A DNA stretch of 64,000 nt, taken from NCBI GenBank assembly GCA_027442615.1, contig DAIBBI010000041.1:1-64000 (forward strand), written 5' to 3'. The notes under the pieces are model-generated. The model was not told where the DNA came from. It saw nothing but the letters and a program-made list of their open reading frames with translations, and made no database searches. The position numbers were made by a program, and so were the translations under genes. This stretch comes from JAJZRV01 sp027442615 (GTDB lineage: Bacteria; Pseudomonadota; Gammaproteobacteria; Burkholderiales; Ferrovaceae). Positions within the stretch are counted from its first letter, which is position 1. Each line of letters begins with the position of its first letter. This document shows, piece by piece, positions 33,623-42,249 of the stretch.

Positions 33623-34125
33623 AAAAACCACCTGCCGAAGTGGTCGCATCCCTGCTTGCCGTCACCACCATCTTCATCTCCATGCCGCCCTGGCACCTGC
33701 CACCCTGGGCCATTTTCATCAGTTGGGCCGGCACCTTTGCCATGGGGGGGCCCAGTACGCAAAACCTCAAGCGCATCTGGCCTGCAATGCCCGTGGGCTC
33801 CATTGTCGCCTTCCTCATCGTGCTCTGCTTTAACCGGGCCTCGGATTATTTTTCAGGGGGTGACTTCACGATGGCACAGGTGGTGATCCTGTTCTGCCTG
33901 AATGGCAGCATGATGTTTCTGGCCCGAATCATTCCTGCCCTGAGCTTCATCCCCGGCATGTTCTTTGGTTTTGCGTCCTACTTTGCCACGGTCTTCGGTG
34001 GGTTTGGCCCCGTGCCGCACGACCCTGCCGCAGCCCTGGGTGCCGTCATCCTGATGAACGCGCTGGGACCAGCCTATGCCTGGGTGAATGCCCGGTATTC
34101 CGCTCCCCACGACAATCATCACTAA
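33619..34125 (+). CDS. DUF1097 membrane protein
   Basis: A 168-residue inner-membrane protein with about five hydrophobic helices and short loops. The pattern LPPWAIFISWAGTFAMGGP, then IPGMFFGFASYFATVFGGFG, fits DUF1097 (YcdZ-like) proteins, which are uncharacterised and suspected to be transport related. It overlaps the amidohydrolase stop by 4 nt (ATGA), so it is part of the same operon and may import or export the substrate. A strong terminator follows, 38 nt after the stop. Confidence 0.8.
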   Translation: MKKPPAEVVASLLAVTTIFISMPPWHLPPWAIFISWAGTFAMGGPSTQNLKRIWPAMPVGSIVAFLIVLCFNRASDYFSGGDFTMAQVVILFCLNGSMMFLARIIPALSFIPGMFFGFASYFATVFGGFGPVPHDPAAALGAVILMNALGPAYAWVNARYSAPHDNHH

Positions 34126-34163
34126 CGGCAATACACACCGCGTACGTCCCGTGCGTCCTCGTT

Positions 34164-34201
34164 GGCCCGGAGCGCTACCATGCGCCCCGGGCCTTTTTTT
34201 T
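34164..34201 (+). terminator. Rho-independent terminator of the ggt operon
   Basis: A 12-bp GC-rich stem (34164-34175 with 34182-34193, one mismatch) with a 6-nt loop, followed by eight T residues (34194-34201). It cleanly separates the ggt-amidohydrolase-DUF1097 transcript from the porin gene. Confidence 0.88.
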
Positions 34202-34231
34202 GTTGTCTCGTGACTTACTACCCGCGCCGTT

Positions 34232-34297
34232 CTGGGAAATTCCTTAGCGTCAAATCAGCCGAATCCGATTAATTTATTTTGTTACGTTGCACATCCT
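34232..34297 (+). promoter_or_regulatory. Conserved regulatory block upstream of the porin gene
   Basis: A second copy of the block seen at 30618-30683: CTGGGAAATTCCTTAG, CAAATCAG, ATCCGATT and GTTGCACATCCT in the same order and register. The porin ATG is 47 nt beyond its end. The palindromic part is less perfect here than before ggt. It implies co-regulation of the porin with the ggt operon despite the intervening terminator. Confidence 0.72.
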
Positions 34298-34343
34298 GTC
34301 TCCTGCAAACGCACTTCCGACAACCATGCTCAGGGGACAATTC

Positions 34344-35651
34344 ATGTTCATTTTTCATTGCACTAATGCAGTACAGCGCGGCCTGCTGTTTGGGCTGACC
34401 TCGGCTTCTCTTCTATGTATGGCCTTGACCTCCCACGCTGACGACGGGGGTTCATTCAGCGATTTGATTACCCAGGGGAAGGTGAGCGGCTACCTGCGCA
34501 CCTACGAGTGGTCGAACAACAATTTCTACAATACCAACATCAGCAACAACATTTTCGTGGCGGGAGGCAAGTTCAAGGCTGAAACCGGCTCGATAGACGG
34601 CTTTTCCGCAGGAGCCGCGTTCTATACCTCGCATACGCCCCAGTCCACCTACAACGACCCCACCCGTTATGATCCCACCCTGGGCACGAACATCGACACG
34701 CTGGGGGAGTCTTATCTCAATTACCACAATGATTCAGTGAACATGCGTGTGGGCCGGCAGGCCATCGATACACCCTTTGCCAATAGCGCTGATTACCGGA
34801 TGATTCCCGCCCTCTACCAGGGGGAAACCCTAAACTACGCGCCGTCGCAGGACTTTAGCCTGACCTTTGGCCGGATTTCGCGCTACAAGAGCTGGACGAG
34901 TGCCACCTTTGATCGGACCAACAATGAAACCGCTGGCCCCTTTCAGAAGTCCGGACCCGGATTCCTGAATTTTCCCGACCTGGTGACGGGCGGGTTCTGG
35001 TATGCAGGCGCCCACGACGTACTGGATATGAAGAGCGAAAAACTCAGCACCCAATTGTGGTACTACGATTTCTTCGACATTGCCCATCTGGTGTTTTTGG
35101 ATGAAAAGCTCACCTTCAACCTGCAGAACGATTTCAAACCCTACGTTGGACTGCAATACGCCAACGAGCAAAACGAGGGTGCCGCGCTGTTCGGCACAAT
35201 CAACAGCACACCCTACGGGTTGCAGGTGGGCGCTGATTTCGGCAGGAACAATCTCACGGCCGCCGCGATTCACATCCCCGCCCATCCTGGCACGTTCAAC
35301 AACGGCGGCCTGGCCTCGCCCTATACCGACGGTTATGGTTCGGCATCGCTTTTTACTGGCAACATGCTGTTTCCTACGGAAGGACTGGGTAGCGGAAACG
35401 CCGTTCAGCTATCCGGCAGTCACGAATTCAATGAAGACTGGTCTTCGTGGGCGTCTTACAACCAGTTCAACCAGACCGCTTCGGCATTTGCCCCCGCCCA
35501 GACCATCAACGAATATGTGGTGAGCGTCAACTACAACGCCCGCGGATACTTCAAGGGCTGGAAGCTCTGCGACATGTTGGGATATGCCACATTGGCAGGA
35601 AACAGCAACCATTTCACCCAGAACCGCCTCATGGCCCAGTATGGGTTTTGA
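34344..35651 (+). CDS. OprD-family-like outer-membrane porin
   Basis: A 435-residue protein with a signal peptide (cleavage near SHA-DDGG, about residue 30). The mature part is rich in beta strands with aromatic girdles and ends in Phe (LMAQYGF). Motifs such as GKVSGYLRTYEW, VRVGRQAID-like NMRVGRQAIDTPF and GLGSGNAVQLSGSHEF suit OprD/OpdX-type substrate-specific porins. ATG 34344 is favoured for its AGGGGA site 6 nt upstream; ATG 34326 is an alternative. It is monocistronic, preceded by the shared operator block. A role in uptake of the compound processed by the ggt operon is inferred from co-regulation. Confidence 0.82.
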   Translation: MFIFHCTNAVQRGLLFGLTSASLLCMALTSHADDGGSFSDLITQGKVSGYLRTYEWSNNNFYNTNISNNIFVAGGKFKAETGSIDGFSAGAAFYTSHTPQSTYNDPTRYDPTLGTNIDTLGESYLNYHNDSVNMRVGRQAIDTPFANSADYRMIPALYQGETLNYAPSQDFSLTFGRISRYKSWTSATFDRTNNETAGPFQKSGPGFLNFPDLVTGGFWYAGAHDVLDMKSEKLSTQLWYYDFFDIAHLVFLDEKLTFNLQNDFKPYVGLQYANEQNEGAALFGTINSTPYGLQVGADFGRNNLTAAAIHIPAHPGTFNNGGLASPYTDGYGSASLFTGNMLFPTEGLGSGNAVQLSGSHEFNEDWSSWASYNQFNQTASAFAPAQTINEYVVSVNYNARGYFKGWKLCDMLGYATLAGNSNHFTQNRLMAQYGF

Positions 35652-35693
35652 GACGCGGGACTGACGGGATCATTCCGGGTTTTCGTTCATGGA

Positions 35694-36446
35694 CTACCCT
35701 CCCGCCCGTTGCACCACCAGTCCCAACCATTCGTGGAGCGCCAGGCAGCTTTCCTCAAACGCAGCCCCAGAAGGCAGGATCTGCGCCCAGGGGGAAGGGG
35801 CGCTGGTGGCAAACCCCGTGGGGGCTGGCATCACCTCCAGCCCCTGACGCTCAAAGAGGGCAACGGCACGGGGCAGATGGCTGGCATGGCTCACCAGGGC
35901 AATGTGCGTGACGCCTGCGGCGAAGAGCATCCGGGCGGAATAGCGTGCATTCTCGGCGGTATCATTGGAAGCGTTTTCCACCCACTTCACGCTGCCCCTG
36001 AAGGCTTCCTCGATCACCGTTTTCATGGTCTCTGCCCCGGGTGTGGCACCATAGGGTGCGCCGCCCGTCACGAGGATGGGCAGCCCGGATTTACCCTGCA
36101 GTGCAACCCCATAACGCAGTCGCTCCAGGGTCTGCGGCCCCGCCGTATCGCCGCCATATTCCGGAGCCCGGGGATAATCATCCCCACCCAGGATCACGAT
36201 GACCTGGGCCCTGGCAAGGGCCTCCGTGGAAATGGGCGGATAGATCTCAAGCGAATGCATCAGGGCATCCGCCACCACGGGAAGCGACAGGGCGGTCAGG
36301 ATTGAAAGCGCGAGGACAATGAAGTACTGCCCCCGCCGGTATTGCCGCCGCATCAGCCCCAGTCCCAGGAGGGCCAGCAGCACAATCCCGAAGGGCGGCA
36401 GCACCAGGGCGGACAGAAGCTTCTTCAAATGGAACAGGGTCATCAT
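35694..36446 (-). CDS. YdcF/ElyC-type DUF218 membrane protein
   Basis: A 250-residue protein with two N-terminal membrane helices (about 11-31 and 41-60) and a DUF218 domain facing the periplasm: VIVILGGDDYPRAPEY, ERLRYGVAL, LPILVTGGAPYG, NTAENARYS-like NDTAENARYSARML, and LVSHASHLPRAVALFERQG. ElyC of this family affects envelope biogenesis in E. coli. It starts at ATG 36446 (tandem ATGs) and is divergent from the metallophosphoesterase. It ends convergent with the porin. Confidence 0.85.
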   Translation of the reverse strand: MMTLFHLKKLLSALVLPPFGIVLLALLGLGLMRRQYRRGQYFIVLALSILTALSLPVVADALMHSLEIYPPISTEALARAQVIVILGGDDYPRAPEYGGDTAGPQTLERLRYGVALQGKSGLPILVTGGAPYGATPGAETMKTVIEEAFRGSVKWVENASNDTAENARYSARMLFAAGVTHIALVSHASHLPRAVALFERQGLEVMPAPTGFATSAPSPWAQILPSGAAFEESCLALHEWLGLVVQRAGG

Positions 36447-36506
36447 TTGTAATGTTCATCCCACCGGCATATGCCTCATAATACGCCATCGTCCCGATGG
36501 AACAGC

Positions 36507-37649
36507 ATGACCGCATCCTCACGAATACCAGCCCGCCTTCTCCCCTTTGCCCTGCGCGCCAGCATCCTGCTGGCGTTGCTGCACGTCTATGTTGGCTGGA
36601 GCCTGTTACCCGCGCTGCATTTGGGCCCGACCGGCTGGACGCTCGGCATCCTGCTGCTTGCGGCTTCCGCCCTGTTGGTGCCGCTGGGCATGTTTGCGCG
36701 CTTTCTTTTTTCCGGCCAGGTGCTGGTGGACCGGATCAGCCTTGCGGGGACCCTGGTCATGGGACTCTTCTCCACCCTCCTGGTCCTGACCCTGCTGCGC
36801 GAACTGCTGCACTGGGCCATGACGCCCGCCCTCATCACCGACAGCGCGCTTGCCGTACCCTTGCTGGCAGCCCTCATCACGCTCATCGGCTATCTGAACG
36901 TGCGCCGCCTGCCGCGCGTGGTCACCGTGGAGATTCCCCTGGAAAACCTGCCTGCCGGACTTGCGGGCTTTACCCTGGTGCAGATCAGCGACATCCACGT
37001 GGGCCCCACCATCAAGCGCGCCTACGTGGAGGCCATCGTCCAACGGGTCAACCACCTGAATGCCGATGTGGTGGTGATTACGGGCGATGTGGTGGATGGC
37101 AGCGTTCCCCAGCTGTCGGTGGACACGGCTCCCCTGGCAAAACTCGCCTCGCGCCACGGCACCTTTGTGGTCACCGGCAACCACGAGTATTACTCGGGGG
37201 CTGCGGCCTGGGTAAGCGAGTTCCGGCGCCTGGGTCTCGTCCCCCTGATGAACGCACATGAGGTCATTGCCCACGGAAGAGCTTCGCTGGTGCTGGCGGG
37301 CGTGACCGACTTCAATGCCGAACTCTTCGACGCTGCCCAAAAAAGCGATCCTGCGGCAGCCCTGGTGGGCAGCCCAACGGGCCTGCCCAGAATCCTGCTG
37401 GCCCACCAGCCCCGCTCAGCCGATGCAGCCGAAGCGGCAGGCTTCGACCTGCAGCTTTCCGGGCACACCCATGGCGGGCAGTTCTGGCCCTGGAATCATC
37501 TGGTGCGCCTGCAGCAGCCCTATACGGCTGGCCTGCACCGGCACGGCCGGTTGTGGGTCTATACCAGCCGGGGTACCGGCTATTGGGGGCCACCCAAACG
37601 TTTTGGCGCCCCCGCCGAAATCACGCGCATCCGGTTGCAGCGCGCATGA
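36507..37649 (+). CDS. Membrane-anchored metallophosphoesterase (YaeI-like)
   Basis: A 380-residue calcineurin-like phosphoesterase behind about four N-terminal membrane helices (residues 10-145). Di-metal motifs are intact: QISDIHVGP, VITGDVVDG, VTGNHEYY and LSGHTHGGQFWP, with a final GTGYWGPPKRFGA typical of YaeI/YkuE proteins. The substrate may be a phospholipid or lipid-linked phosphate, as proposed for YaeI. The start at 36507 is preferred; an upstream ATG at 36471 is possible. The stop overlaps the DUF3443 gene by 4 nt. Confidence 0.88.
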   Translation: MTASSRIPARLLPFALRASILLALLHVYVGWSLLPALHLGPTGWTLGILLLAASALLVPLGMFARFLFSGQVLVDRISLAGTLVMGLFSTLLVLTLLRELLHWAMTPALITDSALAVPLLAALITLIGYLNVRRLPRVVTVEIPLENLPAGLAGFTLVQISDIHVGPTIKRAYVEAIVQRVNHLNADVVVITGDVVDGSVPQLSVDTAPLAKLASRHGTFVVTGNHEYYSGAAAWVSEFRRLGLVPLMNAHEVIAHGRASLVLAGVTDFNAELFDAAQKSDPAAALVGSPTGLPRILLAHQPRSADAAEAAGFDLQLSGHTHGGQFWPWNHLVRLQQPYTAGLHRHGRLWVYTSRGTGYWGPPKRFGAPAEITRIRLQRA

Positions 37650-39127
37650 ATCGACTGCGCCTGGGTCTTGTAATCGGGATGCTGCTCTTTGCCTGGAGCG
37701 CCAGGGCAAGCGACACCTATGTTGCGTCTACGGGCCGGCTCATCATCCCCGCGGTGGTCGTGGACAGCACGGTCTACACCAATGTGGTGGTTACCGTGGG
37801 CTCCATTCTCGCCGTGGGCCAGGGCCCGCCCTACGGAACCTGCGACAGCTATGACCGGGCCACCAACCAGTTGACGATTCCTGCGGTACAGGCGGGGACC
37901 GCGAGCTACAGCAACGTGCTCATCACCGTCAATCTTCAAGGCCTCGAAGTAGGTGGCAGCCTGCCGGCGGCCAATTCTCCCTGCCAGGCCTCGCCCCGCA
38001 ACGTGCTGCCCATGACAGTGGACGCCGGGCCCGCTGCGGTACTCAATGCGGGAATTGCCGAAACCAACATCCCCTTTGTCAGCGTGACCGTATGCCAGCC
38101 CGGCACGACCACCTGCCAGACCATCGATCATGTGCTGGTGGATACGGGCTCCTCGGGGCTGCGCATCATCTCCTCGGTGTTGAACAACGCCCTGACGGCC
38201 CTCCCCCAGATCAGGGATGGCAGCGGCAATGCCCTGGCGGAATGCGTGGTCTTTGCCAGCAACGTCAGCTGGGGTTCGGTGCGTTCAGCCGACGTGCAAC
38301 TGGGGGGAGAAACCGCCAGCGCCATTCCCATCCAGGTCATCGGCGACCCCGCCTTTCCCCTGACCCCATCGAGTTGCACCAGCCAGGGTCCGGTGGAAAA
38401 CACCGTGGCCACCTTTGGCGCCAACGGTGTGCTGGGGGTCAGCACCTTCGTGCAGGATTGTGGCGATGCCTGCACCAGCGCCAGCAACAGCATCTACTAC
38501 ACCTGCCCCCCGGCGGGCTGCCAGACGGCGGGGGTGGCGCTCAACCAGCAGTTGCCCAATCCGGTATCGCAGCTTGTCGACGACAACAATGGCGTGGTGC
38601 TGGCCCTGCCTGCCGTCCCCCCGTATGGCACCACGATTGCGACAGGCACCCTCACCCTGGGGATCGGGACGCAAGGCAACAACAGCCTGGGCAACGCCGT
38701 CATCTACGATCTCGACATGGGCACGGGAAATTTCACGACGGTGTATAACGGCCAGACCTACTACGACAGTGCATTCCTGGACAGCGGGTCCAACGCCCTG
38801 TTTTTTCCGGACAGCCGCATTCCCGCATGCAACAGCGCAGGGGTCGCCGCAGGCTTCGATTGCCCGGGTGTGACCCTGCAACTCGGTGCCACCAACCTGG
38901 GATATGGCAACGGCCATGCCGGGCCTGTGTCCTTTACGGTAGCCAATGCCCAGAACCTGTTCACGCTAACCCCCGCCTACACCGCATTCAGCTCGCTGGC
39001 CGGCGCCCCCATTACGGGCACACTCCTGTTCGACTGGGGCCTGCCGTTTTTCTATGGAAAAAAGGTGTTCACTGCCTTTGAGCGCAGCACCACCCCTGCC
39101 GGTTTTGGCCCCTACGTGGCCTACTAG
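37646..39127 (+). CDS. DUF3443 exported protein with two aspartic-protease-like motifs
   Basis: A 493-residue protein with a signal peptide (cleavage after ARA near residue 21). Two related N-terminal repeats (about 25-58 and 69-104, both ending YxNVxxTV) precede the main domain. That domain carries VLVDTGSSGLRI (D166) and AFLDSGSNALFF (D379), spaced like the two catalytic Asp motifs of pepsin-like proteases. About 12 cysteines suggest disulphides, so it is periplasmic or secreted. It overlaps the metallophosphoesterase stop by 4 nt. DUF3443 genes commonly sit with DUF2844, whose copy here is at 27633. Protease activity is a hypothesis. Confidence 0.8.
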   Translation: MNRLRLGLVIGMLLFAWSARASDTYVASTGRLIIPAVVVDSTVYTNVVVTVGSILAVGQGPPYGTCDSYDRATNQLTIPAVQAGTASYSNVLITVNLQGLEVGGSLPAANSPCQASPRNVLPMTVDAGPAAVLNAGIAETNIPFVSVTVCQPGTTTCQTIDHVLVDTGSSGLRIISSVLNNALTALPQIRDGSGNALAECVVFASNVSWGSVRSADVQLGGETASAIPIQVIGDPAFPLTPSSCTSQGPVENTVATFGANGVLGVSTFVQDCGDACTSASNSIYYTCPPAGCQTAGVALNQQLPNPVSQLVDDNNGVVLALPAVPPYGTTIATGTLTLGIGTQGNNSLGNAVIYDLDMGTGNFTTVYNGQTYYDSAFLDSGSNALFFPDSRIPACNSAGVAAGFDCPGVTLQLGATNLGYGNGHAGPVSFTVANAQNLFTLTPAYTAFSSLAGAPITGTLLFDWGLPFFYGKKVFTAFERSTTPAGFGPYVAY

Positions 39128-39136
39128 GCCCCCCGT

Positions 39137-40249
39137 TCAGGCCAGGGCTTGCGAGGCAGTCGGTCGCGCCCTGCGCAAAACCTGGTTTACCGCCTCCTGC
39201 GCCGCTTCGAGCGCGCCTTCCAGATAGCCGCCTTGGCCTGTCGCGACTTCGGTGCCGGCAAGCAACAGGCGCCCATCCCCGTAACGGTTCAGGCCTGCGG
39301 GAAGCCCGTAGGCCGGATGGCCTGAAGGGGGCTCCCAGTCCGCGGCCGTGGCGGTCTGCGCTTCCTGCGCCCAGTCGAACGCATGAACCGCCAGGGGATG
39401 GAGCGCCTCCGCACCGAAGAGTCGGGCCCATTGGGCCAGCGCCGCCTGTTTCAAGGCTTCCTGCCCCAGCGCCTGGCGCGCCTGGGCAGACAGGCCCATG
39501 AATCCAAACAGGGCGTGGGAGCCTTCAGGCGTCGAGGCATCGTGCATTTCCATCATGGGCCCCAAAAAACTGCTGGCCGTGCCTGAAAACCCGCGTGCCT
39601 TCCAGAACGGCTGTTCATACACGGCAAGACATTTTGCCTGTCCTGCCATCCAGGTGGGCGTGGCGCGACACCACCGGGTTACGGATTCGGGCAGCCCGGG
39701 ATCAAACGCGATGCGGGCCATGAGGCGCGGCGGCAGCGCCAGAATCACCTGTTCGGCCACAATGGGCCTGTTTGCCCCAGTGCCGGCATCCAGGTGAAAC
39801 AGTCCGTCCCTCCCCTCGCGGATGGCCGTGACCGGTGCGTCGCACTGGATGACGTGCTGCGGCAAGGTTGCTGCAAGCTTGTCCACCAGGGCCTGCATGC
39901 CCCCCTCGATCCGCATGGAGCGAGGCTCGCTATTGAGCCCCCGCTCATAACGCTGAGGCGCCTCCAGCTTGAACCTCTCCACCAGGATGGCGCCGGCCGC
40001 ATGCTGCTCGTAGGCTTGAAGCCCCAGTGCATGGGTGAGCTGGCGCAACTGCGGTTGCATGTCGGGCCAGAACCAGGCCGGGCCCAAATCGTGACGTGCG
40101 CCCGGCGCAGCCCCGTCCACGGAAAGAATCCGCCCCCCCAGGCGCGCACGCGCTTCGAGCAGCCGGCATGTCACACCCTCGCGGTGCAGGAGCGACGCCG
40201 CGTAAACCCCGGAAAGCCCCCCGCCGACGATGGCGACCGTCGTGCGCAT
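39137..40249 (-). CDS. Flavin-containing amine oxidase family protein
   Basis: A 370-residue FAD enzyme. The dinucleotide-binding fold is at the N-terminus (VAIVGGGLSGVYAASLL, then LLEARARLGGRI), and the C-terminal FAD motif appears as LLLAGTEVATGQGGYLEGALEAAQEAV. It belongs to the monoamine oxidase-like group. The substrate is not predictable. ATG 40249 overlaps the stop of the upstream SDR gene by one base (TGATG). There is no signal peptide. It is the last gene of a tesA-SDR-amine oxidase operon. Confidence 0.85.
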   Translation of the reverse strand: MRTTVAIVGGGLSGVYAASLLHREGVTCRLLEARARLGGRILSVDGAAPGARHDLGPAWFWPDMQPQLRQLTHALGLQAYEQHAAGAILVERFKLEAPQRYERGLNSEPRSMRIEGGMQALVDKLAATLPQHVIQCDAPVTAIREGRDGLFHLDAGTGANRPIVAEQVILALPPRLMARIAFDPGLPESVTRWCRATPTWMAGQAKCLAVYEQPFWKARGFSGTASSFLGPMMEMHDASTPEGSHALFGFMGLSAQARQALGQEALKQAALAQWARLFGAEALHPLAVHAFDWAQEAQTATAADWEPPSGHPAYGLPAGLNRYGDGRLLLAGTEVATGQGGYLEGALEAAQEAVNQVLRRARPTASQALA

Positions 40250-40935
40250 CAAAATACCTCACTCTGTGGCCTGAGATCGAGCTCCAGCGTCCAGGCGTCC
40301 CTGGGCTGGTGCACGAGTTGCCAGTAGGTTTCAGCCACGGCCTCAGGAGTCAGGCATCGTTCGCGCCGCAAATCCGGAAAACGCGCCTGGCTGCGTTCAG
40401 ACCACAAAATGCCATCCAGCACCACATGGGCCACATGAATCCCCCTGCCCTGAAACTCGCGGGCCAGCGACCCTGCAAGCCCCCGCAAAGCAAATTTGGC
40501 AGCGGCAAAGGGGGCAAAGCCCGCGCTTCCACGCAAGCTTGCGGTGGCGCCGCTAAAAATAATGGTCCCGCCTCCCTGGTCCAGCATGCCCGGAATGGCT
40601 TCCTGGCAGGCGTTGAAGGCAGTGAGCGCATTGCTGCGCCAGGCACGCTCGAAATCGGCGGCCCGTTGCTCCAGAAATGGACCGCGCACGAGTTCCGCCG
40701 CATTGTGTACCAGTACCGTGGGGCTGCCGTGGCTTGCCGCAATGTCCTTGAAGGCCGCAGCGGTAGCAAGGGCATCCGTGAGATCCGCACGGTAAAAGTG
40801 GACCCCTGCCATCATCCGGGGGGGCGCCGTGCGGGCAATGCCCGCCACGCGAAAGCCGCCCTCCAGAAAACGTCGGGCCAGTGCCAGGCCCAGGCCATCA
40901 CCCAGACCGGCCACCACCAATAGCGAAGAGGGCAT
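40249..40935 (-). CDS. Short-chain dehydrogenase/reductase lacking the catalytic Tyr
   Basis: A 228-residue Rossmann-fold SDR with a Gly-rich cofactor site (VVAGLGDGLGLALA) and VLVHNAAE in place of the usual NNAG. In the active site, Ser (about S128-S133) and Lys (K147) remain, but the Tyr of YxxxK is Phe (F143 in GFAPFAAAKFALRG). Such Phe variants occur in a recognisable SDR subgroup, so it may bind but not reduce a substrate, or use another acid. ATG 40935 follows a GGAAGGGG site and overlaps the tesA stop by one base. Confidence 0.85.
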   Translation of the reverse strand: MPSSLLVVAGLGDGLGLALARRFLEGGFRVAGIARTAPPRMMAGVHFYRADLTDALATAAAFKDIAASHGSPTVLVHNAAELVRGPFLEQRAADFERAWRSNALTAFNACQEAIPGMLDQGGGTIIFSGATASLRGSAGFAPFAAAKFALRGLAGSLAREFQGRGIHVAHVVLDGILWSERSQARFPDLRRERCLTPEAVAETYWQLVHQPRDAWTLELDLRPQSEVF

Positions 40936-41555
40936 CACCGCGCCCCTTCCAAATTCTGACGCAACAGGGGCCCCAGGGTTTGCCAAACCGTATCGAGCAG
41001 TTGGGGCTGGGCTGCCGCCGTGGGATGAAGCGAGTCGGGCTGCATCAGCTGGGGGTTCAATGCCACCCCTTCGAGCAGAAAGGGCACGAGCGGCAAGTGG
41101 TGGCGTGTGGCAAGATCGCGATAAATGCCGTGAAAATTTTCCGTGTACTGCTCGCCATAGTTGGGCGGCAGACGCATGCCAATCAGCACCACCCTGGCAC
41201 CGCGCGCCTGGGCCATCGTGATGATGGCCTCAAGGTTGCGGCGCAAGGCCGCAAGGGGCAAACCGCGCAATCCGTCGTTGGCGCCCAACTCCAGCAGCAG
41301 CCACGCCGGGCGGGTTTGGTCTAGACTGGCACCGAGGCGTGCCAGCCCCCCGGCGCTGGTGTCGCCACTGATGCTGGCGTTGACGACCGTGTAGGGCAGC
41401 TTCCGCGCGGATATCCGCGCTTCCAGCAAATGAACCCAGCCCTGGCCTGCGGCAAGACCATAGCCTGCGCTTAAACTGTCCCCCAGCACCAGCAGGGTGG
41501 CGGCCGGGCTGGAACAACTGACGACCAGCAGAATGAGGAGAAGGAATCGGCGCAT
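40935..41555 (-). CDS. tesA: Multifunctional acyl-CoA thioesterase/lysophospholipase/arylesterase
   Basis: A 206-residue SGNH-hydrolase with a signal peptide (RRFLLLILLVVSCSSPA), so it is periplasmic. Block I LVLGDSLSAGYG holds the nucleophilic Ser, GANDGLRG holds the Asn, and DSLHPTA gives the Asp-His pair. It is divergent from ybbA, as in E. coli, and the two start codons overlap (CATG). It heads the minus-strand operon with the SDR and amine oxidase. Confidence 0.92.
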   Translation of the reverse strand: MRRFLLLILLVVSCSSPAATLLVLGDSLSAGYGLAAGQGWVHLLEARISARKLPYTVVNASISGDTSAGGLARLGASLDQTRPAWLLLELGANDGLRGLPLAALRRNLEAIITMAQARGARVVLIGMRLPPNYGEQYTENFHGIYRDLATRHHLPLVPFLLEGVALNPQLMQPDSLHPTAAAQPQLLDTVWQTLGPLLRQNLEGAR

Positions 41556-42249
41556 GATGAAAATTCAAGAGGGGAGCCCCATTATCACGGCTCAGGGCGT
41601 CGGCAAGCAAGTCATGATGCCCGGAGGTACCCTCACCATCCTGGAGGACATCAGTTTTTCCGTGGCTGCAGGCGAGCGTGTCGCCATCGTGGGCGCATCG
41701 GGATCAGGCAAATCCACACTCATTGGACTGCTTGCAGGGCTTGATCTTCCCAGTGCGGGGCATATCACGCTTGCGGGTGAGGATCTCGCGGCACTGGATG
41801 AGGACGGCCGGGCCCGGCTGCGCGGGCGCACCGTGGGTTTTGTATTCCAGACCTTTCAACTGCTGCCCGGGCTCACCGCGCTCGAAAACGTCATGCTGCC
41901 GCTGGAGCTTGCAGGCGTGCCGGAGGCGGAGCCCCAGGCCGCCGAACTGTTGCGCAGGGTGGATCTGGCTTCGCGCGCGCACCATTATCCACGCCAGCTC
42001 TCGGGTGGCGAGCAGCAGCGCGTAGCCATCGCGCGGGCATTTGCTGCCTCACCGGCGGTGCTGTTTGCCGATGAACCCACAGGCAACCTCGACACGCACA
42101 CGGGGGACAAGATCGCGGACCTGATCTTCGAATTCAACCAGGCCTCTGGGACGACGCTCATACTCGTGACTCACGACGAGCACGTGGCCGCACGCTGCGG
42201 CCGGCGCCTGCATCTCGACGCGGGTCACCTCACGCGCGATGAACATTAA
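41554..42249 (+). CDS. ybbA: ABC transporter ATP-binding protein, YbbA type
   Basis: A 231-residue ABC ATPase: Walker A GASGSGKST, Q-loop FVFQTFQ, signature LSGGEQQR, Walker B VLFADEPTGNLD and the switch His in VTHDEH. It belongs to the LolD/MacB-like group that works with FtsX-type permeases. The partner permease gene overlaps its 3' end by 11 nt. A GGAGAAGGAA site precedes tandem ATGs at 41554 and 41557. The genomic link with tesA and ybbP is conserved in proteobacteria. The exported substrate is unknown. Confidence 0.92.
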   Translation: MMKIQEGSPIITAQGVGKQVMMPGGTLTILEDISFSVAAGERVAIVGASGSGKSTLIGLLAGLDLPSAGHITLAGEDLAALDEDGRARLRGRTVGFVFQTFQLLPGLTALENVMLPLELAGVPEAEPQAAELLRRVDLASRAHHYPRQLSGGEQQRVAIARAFAASPAVLFADEPTGNLDTHTGDKIADLIFEFNQASGTTLILVTHDEHVAARCGRRLHLDAGHLTRDEH

